Origin: Ferdinandcohnia sp036962685 | GTDB lineage: Bacteria > Bacillota > Bacilli > Bacillales > Bacillaceae_L | Direction: 5' to 3' | DNA length: 64,000 nucleotides | Assembly (NCBI RefSeq): GCF_036962685.1 | Contig: NZ_JBALOP010000025.1 | Coordinates: 1 to 64,000 of the forward strand | Part shown: piece by piece, positions 1 to 7,998 of the stretch | Layout: the number at the start of each line of letters is the position of its first letter | Position numbering within the stretch: the first letter of the stretch is position 1 | The notes under the pieces: model-generated | What the model saw: the letters and a program-made list of their open reading frames with translations, nothing else | The model's database searches: none | What the model was told of the DNA's origin: nothing | Position numbers and translations under genes: made by a program

Positions 1-17
1 TACGGGCGGATAGTTAC

Positions 18-207
18 TTTTCTTCAGCAGTCAACCGCTTCTGCTGAAGAAAATAAAAGCCTCAGGCGGATGCCACGATTTTTAAAAAGAAAATTTTCGA
101 GGCGCAGGTTCAAAGACTAAGAACGCCACATCCTGATGTCTTCGTCTTTGTGAACCGCCTCGTGTGGGCCTAAAAAAATCTGGCGCAAATACGCCAAGGC
201 GTAATTG
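18..207 (+). repeat. Family A structured repeat, copy 1
   Basis: Noncoding element. It opens with a 13-bp hairpin (18-30 pairs with 41-53, 10-nt loop). A conserved segment beginning AAGCCTC follows at 58. The central hairpin pairs CGAGGCG with CGCCTCG and CAAAGAC with GTCTTTG. The element ends in a near-palindrome at 186-207. The same body recurs at 35203-35502, 52033-52210 and, inverted, at 59043-59270. It lies directly upstream of the lipoprotein gene. No transposase or protein is encoded. Confidence 0.8.
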
Positions 208-277
208 ATTTTGGTATTTGGTGTTTAAAGCACATATATACATACACAAACTTTTTCCACAAAGGGGAGCTAGAAAA

Positions 278-706
278 ATGAAAAAATTAATTGTAGCATT
301 ACTATCATTAGGATTATTATTTGGATGTAGCAACGATAAATCCACAAATGATAATTCCAACAACAATAACAGCAATGCATCAGGAACTGTTAATAAAGAA
401 GAAAAAGCAGAAATCGTAACAGTTGTAATTTCTAAAAACAACGGAGAAGAAATCATCGAAGAAAAAGAAATCGAGATCGAAGCTGGAAAAGAAGTTACTG
501 TTATGGACGTAATGCAAGAAAACTTTGAAATTGAAACACAATTTGACGGGGCTTTTGTTGCTAGCATTAACGGAGTTGCAGGCAGCGAAGCAGATAAAAC
601 ATCTTGGTTTTATTCTGTAAATGGTGAGGAAGCAATGGTAGGGGCAAATGAATACAAATTGGAGCCTGAAGACAAGATTGAATTTGACCTACATAAGTGG
701 GAATAA
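278..706 (+). CDS. Lipoprotein with DUF4430 (transcobalamin-C-like) domain
   Basis: Predicted exported lipoprotein of 142 residues. It begins MKKLIVALLSLGLLFGC, a signal peptide with lipobox LLFGC, so Cys17 would be lipidated. A low-complexity Asn/Ser linker covers residues 19-36. The rest reads as a DUF4430 domain, related to the C-terminal domain of transcobalamin, with the typical SWFYSVNG stretch. The start is the ATG after AAAGGGGAG; the frame is open further upstream into the repeat but has no such site. The stop overlaps the ATG of the downstream ECF S component (TAATG), so the two should be co-translated. Ligand capture for that transporter, possibly of a cobalamin-like molecule, is inferred from domain and context only. 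Confidence 0.75.
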   Translation: MKKLIVALLSLGLLFGCSNDKSTNDNSNNNNSNASGTVNKEEKAEIVTVVISKNNGEEIIEEKEIEIEAGKEVTVMDVMQENFEIETQFDGAFVASINGVAGSEADKTSWFYSVNGEEAMVGANEYKLEPEDKIEFDLHKWE

Positions 707-1209
707 TGAATTTATCTGTTAAAAACTTAACGCTCTTATCGATGATAATCGCATTGTCGGTTGTAGGTCGCATTATTTTTACATTCATTCCGAATGTTCA
801 GCCGACGACAGCAATTATCATTATAACAAGCTTGTTTTTAGGACCAATCTACGGTGTGGTTGTTGCCGTTTTTAGTTCGATATTATCCAATCTTGTTATG
901 GGAATGGGCTTATGGACAATTGGACAAATCATTGCATGGGGGGTTATTGGTTTAATAAGCGGTACTTTAAGAAAGTATCGCGACCGAATTCCAGTTGTAT
1001 TACTAGCCATCTATGCAGTGTTTTGTGGTTTTCTATATGGGCTCGTGATCTCGATTCCACTTTATTTATTTTCTGGCAAGTTCCTCGCATATTACATTGC
1101 TGGACTGCCATTTGACATGAGTCATGCAATCGGAAATGGAGTGTTTTTCCTCATTCTATACCCAATTTTAAGACTACTATTACTAAAAAATGTAAGAATC
1201 GCAAAGTAA
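706..1209 (+). CDS. ECF transporter S component (substrate-binding membrane subunit)
   Basis: A hydrophobic protein of 167 residues with about five to six membrane segments, the size and character of energy-coupling-factor S components. These capture vitamins and work with shared EcfA/A'/T modules encoded elsewhere. The early segment SVVGRIIFTFIPNVQPTTA and the later GLPFDMSHAIGN stretch fit the family. The ATG at 706 overlaps the stop of the DUF4430 lipoprotein. An upstream in-frame GTG at 697 lacks a better ribosome site. Specificity cannot be read from sequence; the DUF4430 partner hints at a corrinoid or other large vitamin. A strong terminator follows at once, so this is a two-gene operon. 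Confidence 0.75.
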   Translation: MNLSVKNLTLLSMIIALSVVGRIIFTFIPNVQPTTAIIIITSLFLGPIYGVVVAVFSSILSNLVMGMGLWTIGQIIAWGVIGLISGTLRKYRDRIPVVLLAIYAVFCGFLYGLVISIPLYLFSGKFLAYYIAGLPFDMSHAIGNGVFFLILYPILRLLLLKNVRIAK

Positions 1210-1243
1210 GGAAGAATATTACCAAAATATTCTTCCTTTTTTA
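1208..1243 (+). terminator. Rho-independent terminator of the lipoprotein/S-component operon
   Basis: A perfect 13-bp stem, 1208-1220 with 1226-1238, has loop ACCAA and is followed by a T tract. Confidence 0.9.
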
Positions 1244-1266
1244 TTGAAAACATACTATATTGGGAG

Positions 1267-1293
1267 TGTAACTTTTTTTAAAAAACATTCGAC
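1267..1293 (+). promoter_or_regulatory. Autoregulatory SigX promoter
   Basis: TGTAAC at 1267-1272, a 17-nt spacer, then CGAC at 1290-1293. This matches the known SigX consensus (-35 TGTAAC, -10 CGAC) and lies 28 bp upstream of the sigX start, so the sigma factor likely transcribes its own gene as in B. subtilis. Confidence 0.8.
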
Positions 1294-1321
1294 TAATGAT
1301 ATGAACGGGAGGATTTGCAAA

Positions 1322-1873
1322 ATGGATTCCTTATTTGAGGAACTATATGAAAAGTATCATCACGATGTCTTTTCCTTTTTATTTTATATGGTAAAAAATC
1401 GTGAACTGGCTGAGGATCTCGTTCAGGAAGTTTATATAAGGGTTTTAAAATCATATGATAGATTCGAAGGGAAAAGCAGTGAAAAAACATGGCTATTTTC
1501 AATTGCACGACATGTTGCAATTGATTCATTTCGAAAACAGAAAGGTTGGAAACAAAGAGTCATGGATTCCTTTGATTGGAGCCGCCAAGAAGTAAGAGAT
1601 TTTGCTCCACTTCCAGAAGAAATAGCATTACAAAATGAGCAAGTCCAGATGATGTATCGCTGCTTGGACCGCTGTACGACTGATCAACGCATGGTGCTAA
1701 TATTACGATATATCCAATCTCTTTCCATTGCCGAGACTGCCATGGCATTAGAATGGACAGAAAGCAAGGTAAAAACAACTCAGCATAGAGCTCTTAAGGT
1801 CTTAAAGACATATATGGAAGAATCTGGTTTAAAGGAGGGTGTAAATGATGAAAAAATCAGAGTGGAACGATGA
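1322..1873 (+). CDS. sigX: ECF sigma factor SigX
   Basis: RNA polymerase sigma factor of the extracytoplasmic-function class, 183 residues. Region 2 includes the motif LAEDLVQEVYIRVLKSYDRFEGKSS broken here as LAEDLVQEV and RVLKSYDRF, then TWLFSIARHVAIDSFRKQK. Region 4 carries the helix-turn-helix around LSIAETAMALEWTESKVKTT. In B. subtilis SigX controls cell-surface modification and envelope stress genes. The start at 1322 follows GGGAGG at 1307-1312; an open extension to 1244 is rejected because it would begin upstream of the predicted promoter. The gene overlaps rsiX by about 29 bp, which suggests translational coupling of sigma and anti-sigma factor. Confidence 0.93.
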   Translation: MDSLFEELYEKYHHDVFSFLFYMVKNRELAEDLVQEVYIRVLKSYDRFEGKSSEKTWLFSIARHVAIDSFRKQKGWKQRVMDSFDWSRQEVRDFAPLPEEIALQNEQVQMMYRCLDRCTTDQRMVLILRYIQSLSIAETAMALEWTESKVKTTQHRALKVLKTYMEESGLKEGVNDEKIRVER

Positions 1874-3068
1874 ACAACTAGAGCAAATGCTATCGCAAAT
1901 GCCAACAATCAAAGATAACCGTAAGCCACAAGAGATTTATCAAAATATATCCCTTAAAACGAATAAACGAAAGAAAAAGGTGTGGATAGTTCCAACCATT
2001 GCATCTGTGGCGGCTGCGCTTCTGTTATTCATCTTGGCTCCTTCTTTCATTACTAATATGAACAGTTCAAGCTCCGACTCTGCCGAAATGGCGCGAGATA
2101 ATACAAGTATTGCGATTAATAAAGAGGCTTCAAAAGATGAACCTTCTAGCACTTTACAAAAAGCAGAAGAGCCAAATCAAGATGAAGAGGCTGGCATTTT
2201 TTCATCTGAGGAGCAATCAAGCCAAAGCTACGCAGTGCATAGCGTGGGGGAAAATGAAGTTCTCTTAACATATGGGGTGTATTTGGGAGGGGTTATGTTT
2301 CCTTCCGTTGTATCGATTGTAGTGGAATCAGACGGCGAGAATGTAGTCGAGCAATGGCAAAAAAATATTCCGCAAGTAAATGAATTTATTCGACAAAATG
2401 CCGGGTTGGGGATAGATGAGATTCCGGTGTCCTACTTTGAGGATTTTTCGGAAATTACGAGAAAAGATGGATCGAAAATTATTCAGGCTGACATTGCTGA
2501 AAATGTGAATCCTCAACATTTTGCTTCAGCTGAAATGTCATCTTTCCAAATTGTATTAAATTCTTTCCGTTACTTAACTGAAAATTATCAGCATGTTGAA
2601 TTATATAAAGATGGAAAGCATGGGATTCCCGACGGTGATTGGATGATTGATGAGAACTATGATGTCGAAAAAGATACAAAAAAAGCGTATTTATATTATG
2701 TGAATGAAGAATCAAACTTTAAAATTTTAGCCCAGACATATGATAATTTCGATACGATAGAAGAAGCGCTAGAGATTATGAAAATTGATTTTGAACAAGG
2801 NNNNNNNNNNNNNNNNNNNNNNNNNNNNNNATCTGAAATTCAAAAAATTAAAGAAGATGGTACTAATTTAGAAGTTCATTTCAGTGAAGAAGCTGTACTA
2901 GAAAACAGCGATAATTATATTTTAATGTTAGACGCAATTATGCTAACTGCTAAGGAATTTAATTTTGATTCAGTTACGTTTTACGGAAATATCGATCAAA
3001 TTGGAAATGTGAAATTTGGAGAACGAACAAAGGTCCCACTTGCACCAAATCCATTACCATTGAGCTAA
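1845..3068 (+). CDS. rsiX: Anti-sigma factor RsiX (interrupted by an assembly gap)
   Basis: Membrane-anchored negative regulator of SigX, about 407 residues. The cytosolic N-terminus (about residues 1-45) starts with KSEWNDEQLEQMLSQ, typical of RsiX. One membrane segment spans about 47-68 (VWIVPTIASVAAALLLF). A Ser/Glu-rich linker and a large extracytoplasmic domain follow. Thirty N at 2801-2830 keep the frame open, but the true sequence there is unknown. Two ATG codons (1845 and 1848) follow AAAGGAGGG; either is possible. The gene overlaps sigX and is followed by a terminator, so sigX-rsiX form a closed operon. Confidence 0.88.
   Translation: MMKKSEWNDEQLEQMLSQMPTIKDNRKPQEIYQNISLKTNKRKKKVWIVPTIASVAAALLLFILAPSFITNMNSSSSDSAEMARDNTSIAINKEASKDEPSSTLQKAEEPNQDEEAGIFSSEEQSSQSYAVHSVGENEVLLTYGVYLGGVMFPSVVSIVVESDGENVVEQWQKNIPQVNEFIRQNAGLGIDEIPVSYFEDFSEITRKDGSKIIQADIAENVNPQHFASAEMSSFQIVLNSFRYLTENYQHVELYKDGKHGIPDGDWMIDENYDVEKDTKKAYLYYVNEESNFKILAQTYDNFDTIEEALEIMKIDFEQXXXXXXXXXXXSEIQKIKEDGTNLEVHFSEEAVLENSDNYILMLDAIMLTAKEFNFDSVTFYGNIDQIGNVKFGERTKVPLAPNPLPLS
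2801..2830. other. Assembly gap (30 N) in rsiX
   Basis: A run of 30 N inside rsiX. Its length is a multiple of three and the frame continues on both sides, so it is compatible with an intact gene. Confidence 0.99.
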
Positions 3069-3096
3069 AGAGACACTTCGTTGTCTCTTTTTTTTG
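3067..3096 (+). terminator. Terminator after rsiX
   Basis: Stem AAAGAGAC with GTCTCTTT (3067-3074 / 3083-3090) followed by a long T run; it begins inside the rsiX stop codon. Confidence 0.88.
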
Positions 3097-3209
3097 TCAA
3101 TATAAAAAATATGCATGCATTTTTTTACATAATTTAAGAAAAATTTTCAAATAATGAAAGGGTGTTAATCTTCATAGAACAAATTGTTTAATTATTGAGG
3201 AGGATCTTA

Positions 3210-3908
3210 ATGCTTTTTTTTGTTAGACGGATTGCTATTGTTACCATAATAGCAATTTTTGGAGGTTTATTCTTTATCAGTGCTCATAGTGCTTATGCAC
3301 AGGAATTACGAGTAGATACCACTGAGGAATGGGCATGGCCAGTTTTAGGGAGAATTACTGATACATTTGGAACAAGACAAGGAAATCACAAAGGCTTAGA
3401 TATCGCTGCTCCACTTGGAGACCACATATATGCGGTTGAAGAAGGAATCGTTAAAAGTTCAGATTTTAAGGGCTCATATGGGCATGTAATCTTTATCGAG
3501 CATCCAAATGGGTATGAAACGGTCTATGCACATCTTAGTAAACGCAGTGTTCAAAAAGGCGAAATTGTTGAAAAAGGCCAATTAATTGGGCAAATCGGGA
3601 GTACAGGAAATTCAACAGGACCACATTTACATTTTGAAGTGCATAATGGGGAATGGAATTCTTCTCGAAATAATGCCATTGACCCTCTATATGTGCTAAC
3701 TGACGAACAAATTCTTGTTCCCGCAATCATGCAAAAAGAGGGAATTGAGGTTTCAAAAAAACTTGAAACCTACACGGTGAAGGAGGGAGAATCTCTTTCA
3801 GTTATTGCAAGTAAGGTAGGTTTATCTGTTGAAGAAATTAAAGAAATTAATCAATTATCAGGTGATTTAATTTTCCCTAATCAAGTCTTAATTATCGAAA
3901 AAACCTAA
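3210..3908 (+). CDS. Secreted M23 family metallopeptidase with C-terminal LysM
   Basis: Cell-wall endopeptidase of 232 residues. The N-terminus has a signal peptide ending near AHSAYA-QE (about residue 31). The peptidase M23 (LytM/lysostaphin) domain covers about 42-150 with zinc/catalytic motifs HKGLD and HLHFE, plus GSTGNSTGPH. A LysM peptidoglycan-binding domain (about 185-231) contains YTVKEGESLSVIASK. Such enzymes cut peptide crosslinks in peptidoglycan during growth or sporulation. The start is the ATG at 3210 behind GAGGAGG; the upstream in-frame extension MRRIL overlaps the ribosome site. Gene symbol not assigned because several paralogues exist in Bacillaceae. Confidence 0.87.
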   Translation: MLFFVRRIAIVTIIAIFGGLFFISAHSAYAQELRVDTTEEWAWPVLGRITDTFGTRQGNHKGLDIAAPLGDHIYAVEEGIVKSSDFKGSYGHVIFIEHPNGYETVYAHLSKRSVQKGEIVEKGQLIGQIGSTGNSTGPHLHFEVHNGEWNSSRNNAIDPLYVLTDEQILVPAIMQKEGIEVSKKLETYTVKEGESLSVIASKVGLSVEEIKEINQLSGDLIFPNQVLIIEKT

Positions 3909-3982
3909 ATAATTTTAAGCTTTTTCATTCCCATCAGGAGCCAGTTCATGTATAATGATAAAAACTTCGATGGGGGATTCAT

Positions 3983-4795
3983 ATGCGCACTGATTATCAC
4001 AATCATTTAGAGCTTGGTACACTTGAATTAGACTATTTGATGAAGTTTATTGATGAAGCTAAGCTTAAGAAAATCGATCATTTCGGGATATCTGAGCATG
4101 CTTATCATTTTTATCAGACTAAAGATATTCTTAGTAATCCTTGGGTTGATGCAAGGAGATATTACGACATGAAGGACTATGTCGATTTATTTAAGCTTGC
4201 ATGGAAAAATAATATCGATGTAAAAATGTCGATTGAAATGGATTATACACCTGGAAAACATGCTGAAATGGAAAAGTTCATTTCCTCCTATGATTTTGAT
4301 TATGTAATTGGTTCTATTCATTGGGTAGGAGATTTTGGAATTGACCTTGCGGAATTCCGTGAAGAATGGGATAAACGAGATTTACATGATACATATACGA
4401 AATACTACGATCAGGTAATTACATTAGCACAATCCAATTTATTTGATATTATCGGTCATATTGATCTTGTTAAGATTTTCAAGTATATCCCTGAGGATGA
4501 AGAATTCCTCTTACATCAATTTGATCGTGCAACAACCGCATTAGCAAATTCTAAAACATGTGTTGAAATTAGTACCGCTGGACTACGAAAGCCGATTGGC
4601 AAGCTTTATCCCGATCCACGACTACTCCAAATGTGCTTTGATAAAAATATTCCAATCGTCTTGTCATCGGATGCACATCGTCCACAAGATGTGGGTGCCG
4701 ATTTTGACCAAGCAATCGATTTAGCAAAAAGTGTTGGCTACAAAACACTTATGACATTTGAAAAAGGTGAACGTAAGGAAGTTCCACTTGGGTAA
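3983..4795 (+). CDS. PHP-domain phosphoesterase, HisK/HisJ-type
   Basis: A 270-residue cytoplasmic protein of the polymerase-and-histidinol-phosphatase superfamily. Metal-binding motifs are visible: DYHNH near residue 4, SEHAYH near 40, GSIHW near 112, IGHIDL near 158 and SSDAH near 228. The family includes histidinol-phosphatase (HisJ/HisK), but also phosphoesterases of other substrates, so a role in histidine synthesis is only a possibility. No his gene lies alongside. The ATG at 3983 is preceded by GATGGGGGATTC. A bidirectional terminator region separates it from the convergent fer gene. Confidence 0.75.
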   Translation: MRTDYHNHLELGTLELDYLMKFIDEAKLKKIDHFGISEHAYHFYQTKDILSNPWVDARRYYDMKDYVDLFKLAWKNNIDVKMSIEMDYTPGKHAEMEKFISSYDFDYVIGSIHWVGDFGIDLAEFREEWDKRDLHDTYTKYYDQVITLAQSNLFDIIGHIDLVKIFKYIPEDEEFLLHQFDRATTALANSKTCVEISTAGLRKPIGKLYPDPRLLQMCFDKNIPIVLSSDAHRPQDVGADFDQAIDLAKSVGYKTLMTFEKGERKEVPLG

Positions 4796-4824
4796 AAAAA
4801 ACAGGCTATCGTAGCCTGTTTTTT
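4796..4824 (+). terminator. Terminator of the PHP phosphoesterase gene
   Basis: Stem ACAGGCTA with TAGCCTGT (4801-4808 / 4812-4819), loop TCG, flanked by A and T tracts. Confidence 0.88.
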
Positions 4825-4831
4825 CCAATAA

Positions 4832-4860
4832 AAGAACCCTTTTTCCAAAGGGCTCTTCTT
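4832..4860 (-). terminator. Terminator of fer
   Basis: Imperfect stem AGAACCCTT with AAGGGCTCT between the convergent genes; probable fer terminator reading leftward. Confidence 0.6.
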
Positions 4861-4870
4861 ATTGAATAGT

Positions 4871-5119
4871 CTATTCAAATTTTAATGGGTCACCATCAAA
4901 TGACTCGTCCGCAACTTTAATGGAATCAGTTGGACAGCCTTCAAATGCATCCATCATATCCTCTTCTAATATTTCCGGAATTTCAACAATTCCTTGGTTA
5001 TCATCAAGTGTTACAAATGCAATACCGTCATCATCGTAATCGTAGATGTCAGGTGCAGCTGCACCACATGCACCACAAGCGATACAAGTTTCTTTGTCAA
5101 CAATGGTATACTTTGCCAT
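4871..5119 (-). CDS. fer: [4Fe-4S] ferredoxin
   Basis: Small acidic electron carrier of 82 residues. Three clustered cysteines in CIACGAC (residues 12-18) and a fourth in EGCPTDSI (about residue 61) ligate a single [4Fe-4S] cluster, as in Bacillus Fer. It donates electrons to redox enzymes such as cytochrome P450s and desaturases in related species. The start follows CGGGAGG on the minus strand. It is divergent from ypbB, the same arrangement as in B. subtilis, and has its own predicted SigA promoter about 100 bp upstream. Confidence 0.95.
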   Translation of the reverse strand: MAKYTIVDKETCIACGACGAAAPDIYDYDDDGIAFVTLDDNQGIVEIPEILEEDMMDAFEGCPTDSIKVADESFDGDPLKFE

Positions 5120-5219
5120 GTGTACTTAACCTCCCGAAATCATTACATGTATTAACATATATTTATATTAGTTCCCCATTCCGCTTCCTCACAGAATGGA
5201 AACAGCTTCCTCATATCTC

Positions 5220-5248
5220 ATTGTAAAGCTGTTCACAAAACTTTTCAA
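5220..5248 (-). promoter_or_regulatory. SigA promoter of fer
   Basis: On the minus strand TTGAAA (5243-5248), 17-nt spacer, TACAAT (5220-5225). It predicts a leader of about 95 nt before fer. The rest of the 293-bp gap to ypbB shows no gene. Confidence 0.65.
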
Positions 5249-5412
5249 TAAAAATATATTGTGAGATTGCTTATTGTAGAGGGGTTTTGCCATTCTGACA
5301 AACATGTTTATAATTCCACACGAAAACATCCCACTTTTCGTTATTATTTGATAAAATAAAGGTAACATTCATTCGACAATTTTCCAAGTATTTCGATAGA
5401 GAGGGGAGAAGG

Positions 5413-6492
5413 ATGGTGAACATAACCTATCGTTCAATATTAATCTTAATCTGCATCGAGAAACTGAGCGGAGAACGTACAGTTTATGGAATTTATCATT
5501 TATTGAATGGTAAAAAATCCTCTCAAACGATTGGGGACGCGAACCTATTTAATCTCACACCACTATTCGGAATTCTTAAACCTTTAGATAGAGAACAATT
5601 TAATAAAGAGATAAAATTGCTTCAGGAACTCTCTTTAATAGAAGAACTAACACCGTCAAGTAATAAATTTATCGTGAATGAAAATGGATATTCTGTTTTA
5701 GATGGTGAACTGAAAAAGAAACCGATTCCTGATCATCTAAATGGCTGGAAATATAACAGCCAGTCTTTATTGCTTTGGAGAAGACTTTCACTCCTTACAC
5801 AAGTTTTATCCAATTTAATTGATGGGAAAAAACAATATACACCCATCCAGCAGGATGATTCAGTATTTGAGTGGGTGAAAGGGTTTCTAATGAAACAGGG
5901 AAAAAATCGATATTTAGCAGCAGAATCCCTATATAAAGAGATTTTGCAATCCCTTGAAATGGTATCGGAACTTGAAGCAACAATTTTTGTCATGAAACTG
6001 ACTAGTTCAACAAGAATCGGTTATACAATTGAGCAAATCAGTTCCCTATTAAATGAGGATGAAACATGGTGCCAGATACTCTTTTTACATACTTTGCATG
6101 CGATTGTTAAACATCTTGAAATAAATGGTGAGAAGTTTCCAATGCTTGTTTCGATGACAAAGACAAATAATCACAACAATGTGTTATTAACTGCTTCCAC
6201 AAAGACAACCTATCAAATGTTATTACAGGGAAAATCAATCGATGAAATTGCAGTTATTCGTAATTTGAAACGGAATACAATTGAAGACCATGTTGTAGAA
6301 GTTGTACATCAGCAACCTGATTTTTCAATTGATCAATTTGTGCCCTCTGAACACCAACAATTGATCTTTTCAACCTATCAGACACTGCAAACAAAACAAT
6401 TACGACCATTAAAGGACAAACTGTCAAATGTTATATCGTATTTTGAAATAAGGTTAGTCCTCGCGAAACTTGGTGGATTACATGAATCTTGA
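5413..6492 (+). CDS. ypbB: YpbB family helix-turn-helix protein, RecQ partner
   Basis: A 359-residue protein of the YpbB family, always found just upstream of the short RecQ helicase in Bacillaceae. The C-terminal third (about 255-300) contains a helix-turn-helix segment, YQMLLQGKSIDEIAVIRNLKRN split here as YQMLLQGKSIDEIAV and RNLKRNTIEDH, similar to the helix-turn-helix that some RecQ helicases carry at the C-terminus. It may supply in trans the DNA-binding part that RecS lacks; that is inference. The start follows GAGGGGAGAAGG. Its end overlaps recS by 11 bp, so the two are coupled. Confidence 0.8.
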   Translation: MVNITYRSILILICIEKLSGERTVYGIYHLLNGKKSSQTIGDANLFNLTPLFGILKPLDREQFNKEIKLLQELSLIEELTPSSNKFIVNENGYSVLDGELKKKPIPDHLNGWKYNSQSLLLWRRLSLLTQVLSNLIDGKKQYTPIQQDDSVFEWVKGFLMKQGKNRYLAAESLYKEILQSLEMVSELEATIFVMKLTSSTRIGYTIEQISSLLNEDETWCQILFLHTLHAIVKHLEINGEKFPMLVSMTKTNNHNNVLLTASTKTTYQMLLQGKSIDEIAVIRNLKRNTIEDHVVEVVHQQPDFSIDQFVPSEHQQLIFSTYQTLQTKQLRPLKDKLSNVISYFEIRLVLAKLGGLHES

Positions 6493-7993
6493 CGTACTTT
6501 TAAGAGAAAAATTTAATCATTCCTCCTTTCGGAAAGGGCAACAGGAAATCATAGAAGATATTCTTAGAGGGTATGATGTGATTGCTCTTTTACCTACTGG
6601 AGGAGGAAAATCCCTTTGTTATCAGTTACCAGCGCAAATTCTTCATGGTAGTGTTCTTATTGTTTCACCACTTGTAGCATTAATGGAGGACCAGGTGCTT
6701 CAATTAAAGAAAATGGGTGAAAAAAGAGTAATTGCTCTGAATAGCTTTTTATCGAACGAACGAAAACGGAAGATCATGCCGAGCCTGCACAAATATAAAT
6801 ATATCTTTGCTTCACCTGAAATACTGCAATCTAAATATTTTATGAACCGATTAAATGCGATTCATTTTTCTCTATTCGTTGTGGATGAAGCCCATTGTAT
6901 TTCGCAATGGGGACATGATTTTCGCCCTGACTATTCAAGGTTAGGGGATATTCGTAAAAGCTTGGGCTCTCCACCTTGCCTTGCCTTAACAGCAACAGCG
7001 ACAAAAGAAGTTTTTGAGGATATCAAAAGAACTTTACAATTAACCAACCCAAAAATGCATATTCACTCCATCGATCGGCCAAATATTGCAATCACTGTGA
7101 AAAAGGTTCGTTCTCTTGAAGATAAAAAAGAAATGCTTTTAAAATATGCAAAAGAGTTAGAGGCACCAGGAATTATTTATTTTTCAAGTCGGCTTTTGGC
7201 TGAAAATATTGCACAATATTTAAAAGATAATGGCATAGAACGAGTTGCTTTTTACCACGGTGGTATGGAACAGGAAAAACGAATGCTGATCCAGGAGCAA
7301 TTTATTAATAATCAACTTTCCATCATTTGTTGTACGAATGCATTTGGGATGGGGGTGAATAAGCCCGATGTTCGATTTGTGATTCACTTTCATTATCCGT
7401 CACAGATGGAGGCATATTTACAAGAAATAGGACGCGCCGGAAGGGACGGAAATCCAAGTGTTGCCATTTTGTTATATCATGAAATGGACCATGAAATTCC
7501 GGAAGTACTTATAAAATATGAACTTCCAACGAAGGAACAAACCCAATTAGTGATTGAATATATCAATCAGGATATTAATGAAAAAGGCAAATTTATATAT
7601 ACAAAAACAGTCGAGGATTACTTTCTTACTGTTCTTAGTGTATCGGAAGTCCAATGGCGGTTTATTCAATTTTATCTGTCTTTAGACGAGGTCATTCAAA
7701 CACAAGTTAATGTACAAAATGCCACTCAGATTGTTGATGAAGCTGCAAAGAAACGATATGTTTATAAACTTAAAAAGCTTAAGATGATGGAGAATTGGAT
7801 AAAAACACAAGAATGTCGACGTGAACAAATTTTAGCTTATTTTGATGAAAGCCTCGTACAAAAACCTTCATCCTGCTGTGATTTATGTGAAATAGAATGG
7901 GAAATATACAAACGCAAATTAAATGGGGGAAATGAGTGGAAGTTGCCTTCTTGGAGACAAGAATTACATCACATCTTCCATAGAAATGGGTGA
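6482..7993 (+). CDS. recS: Short RecQ-family ATP-dependent DNA helicase (RecS)
   Basis: DNA helicase of 503 residues acting in recombination and fork repair. Walker A is LLPTGGGKSLCYQ (about residue 38), the DEAH box is VVDEAHCISQWGHDFR, motif III is LTATAT, and the second RecA domain has AFGMGVNKPDVRFV and QEIGRAGRDG. A zinc-binding cluster (CRREQ ... CCDLC) ends the protein; there is no HRDC domain, as in B. subtilis RecS rather than RecQ. The ATG at 6482 lies inside the end of ypbB; the in-frame GTG at 6470 is less likely. The stop overlaps the beginning of ypbD. Confidence 0.92.
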   Translation: MNLDVLLREKFNHSSFRKGQQEIIEDILRGYDVIALLPTGGGKSLCYQLPAQILHGSVLIVSPLVALMEDQVLQLKKMGEKRVIALNSFLSNERKRKIMPSLHKYKYIFASPEILQSKYFMNRLNAIHFSLFVVDEAHCISQWGHDFRPDYSRLGDIRKSLGSPPCLALTATATKEVFEDIKRTLQLTNPKMHIHSIDRPNIAITVKKVRSLEDKKEMLLKYAKELEAPGIIYFSSRLLAENIAQYLKDNGIERVAFYHGGMEQEKRMLIQEQFINNQLSIICCTNAFGMGVNKPDVRFVIHFHYPSQMEAYLQEIGRAGRDGNPSVAILLYHEMDHEIPEVLIKYELPTKEQTQLVIEYINQDINEKGKFIYTKTVEDYFLTVLSVSEVQWRFIQFYLSLDEVIQTQVNVQNATQIVDEAAKKRYVYKLKKLKMMENWIKTQECRREQILAYFDESLVQKPSSCCDLCEIEWEIYKRKLNGGNEWKLPSWRQELHHIFHRNG

Positions 7994-7998
7994 AAAAT

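Noticed and set aside
1..277. Cobalamin riboswitch before the DUF4430/ECF genes
   Set aside because: The region is occupied by the family A repeat and shows no B12-box-like sequence.
82..567. Minus-strand open frame over family A copy 1 (and a similar one at 35239-35574) with related translations
   Set aside because: Copy 3 breaks the frame with a different number of A residues and a stop, there is no ribosome site, and part overlaps the lipoprotein gene. The likeness comes from the repeat DNA.
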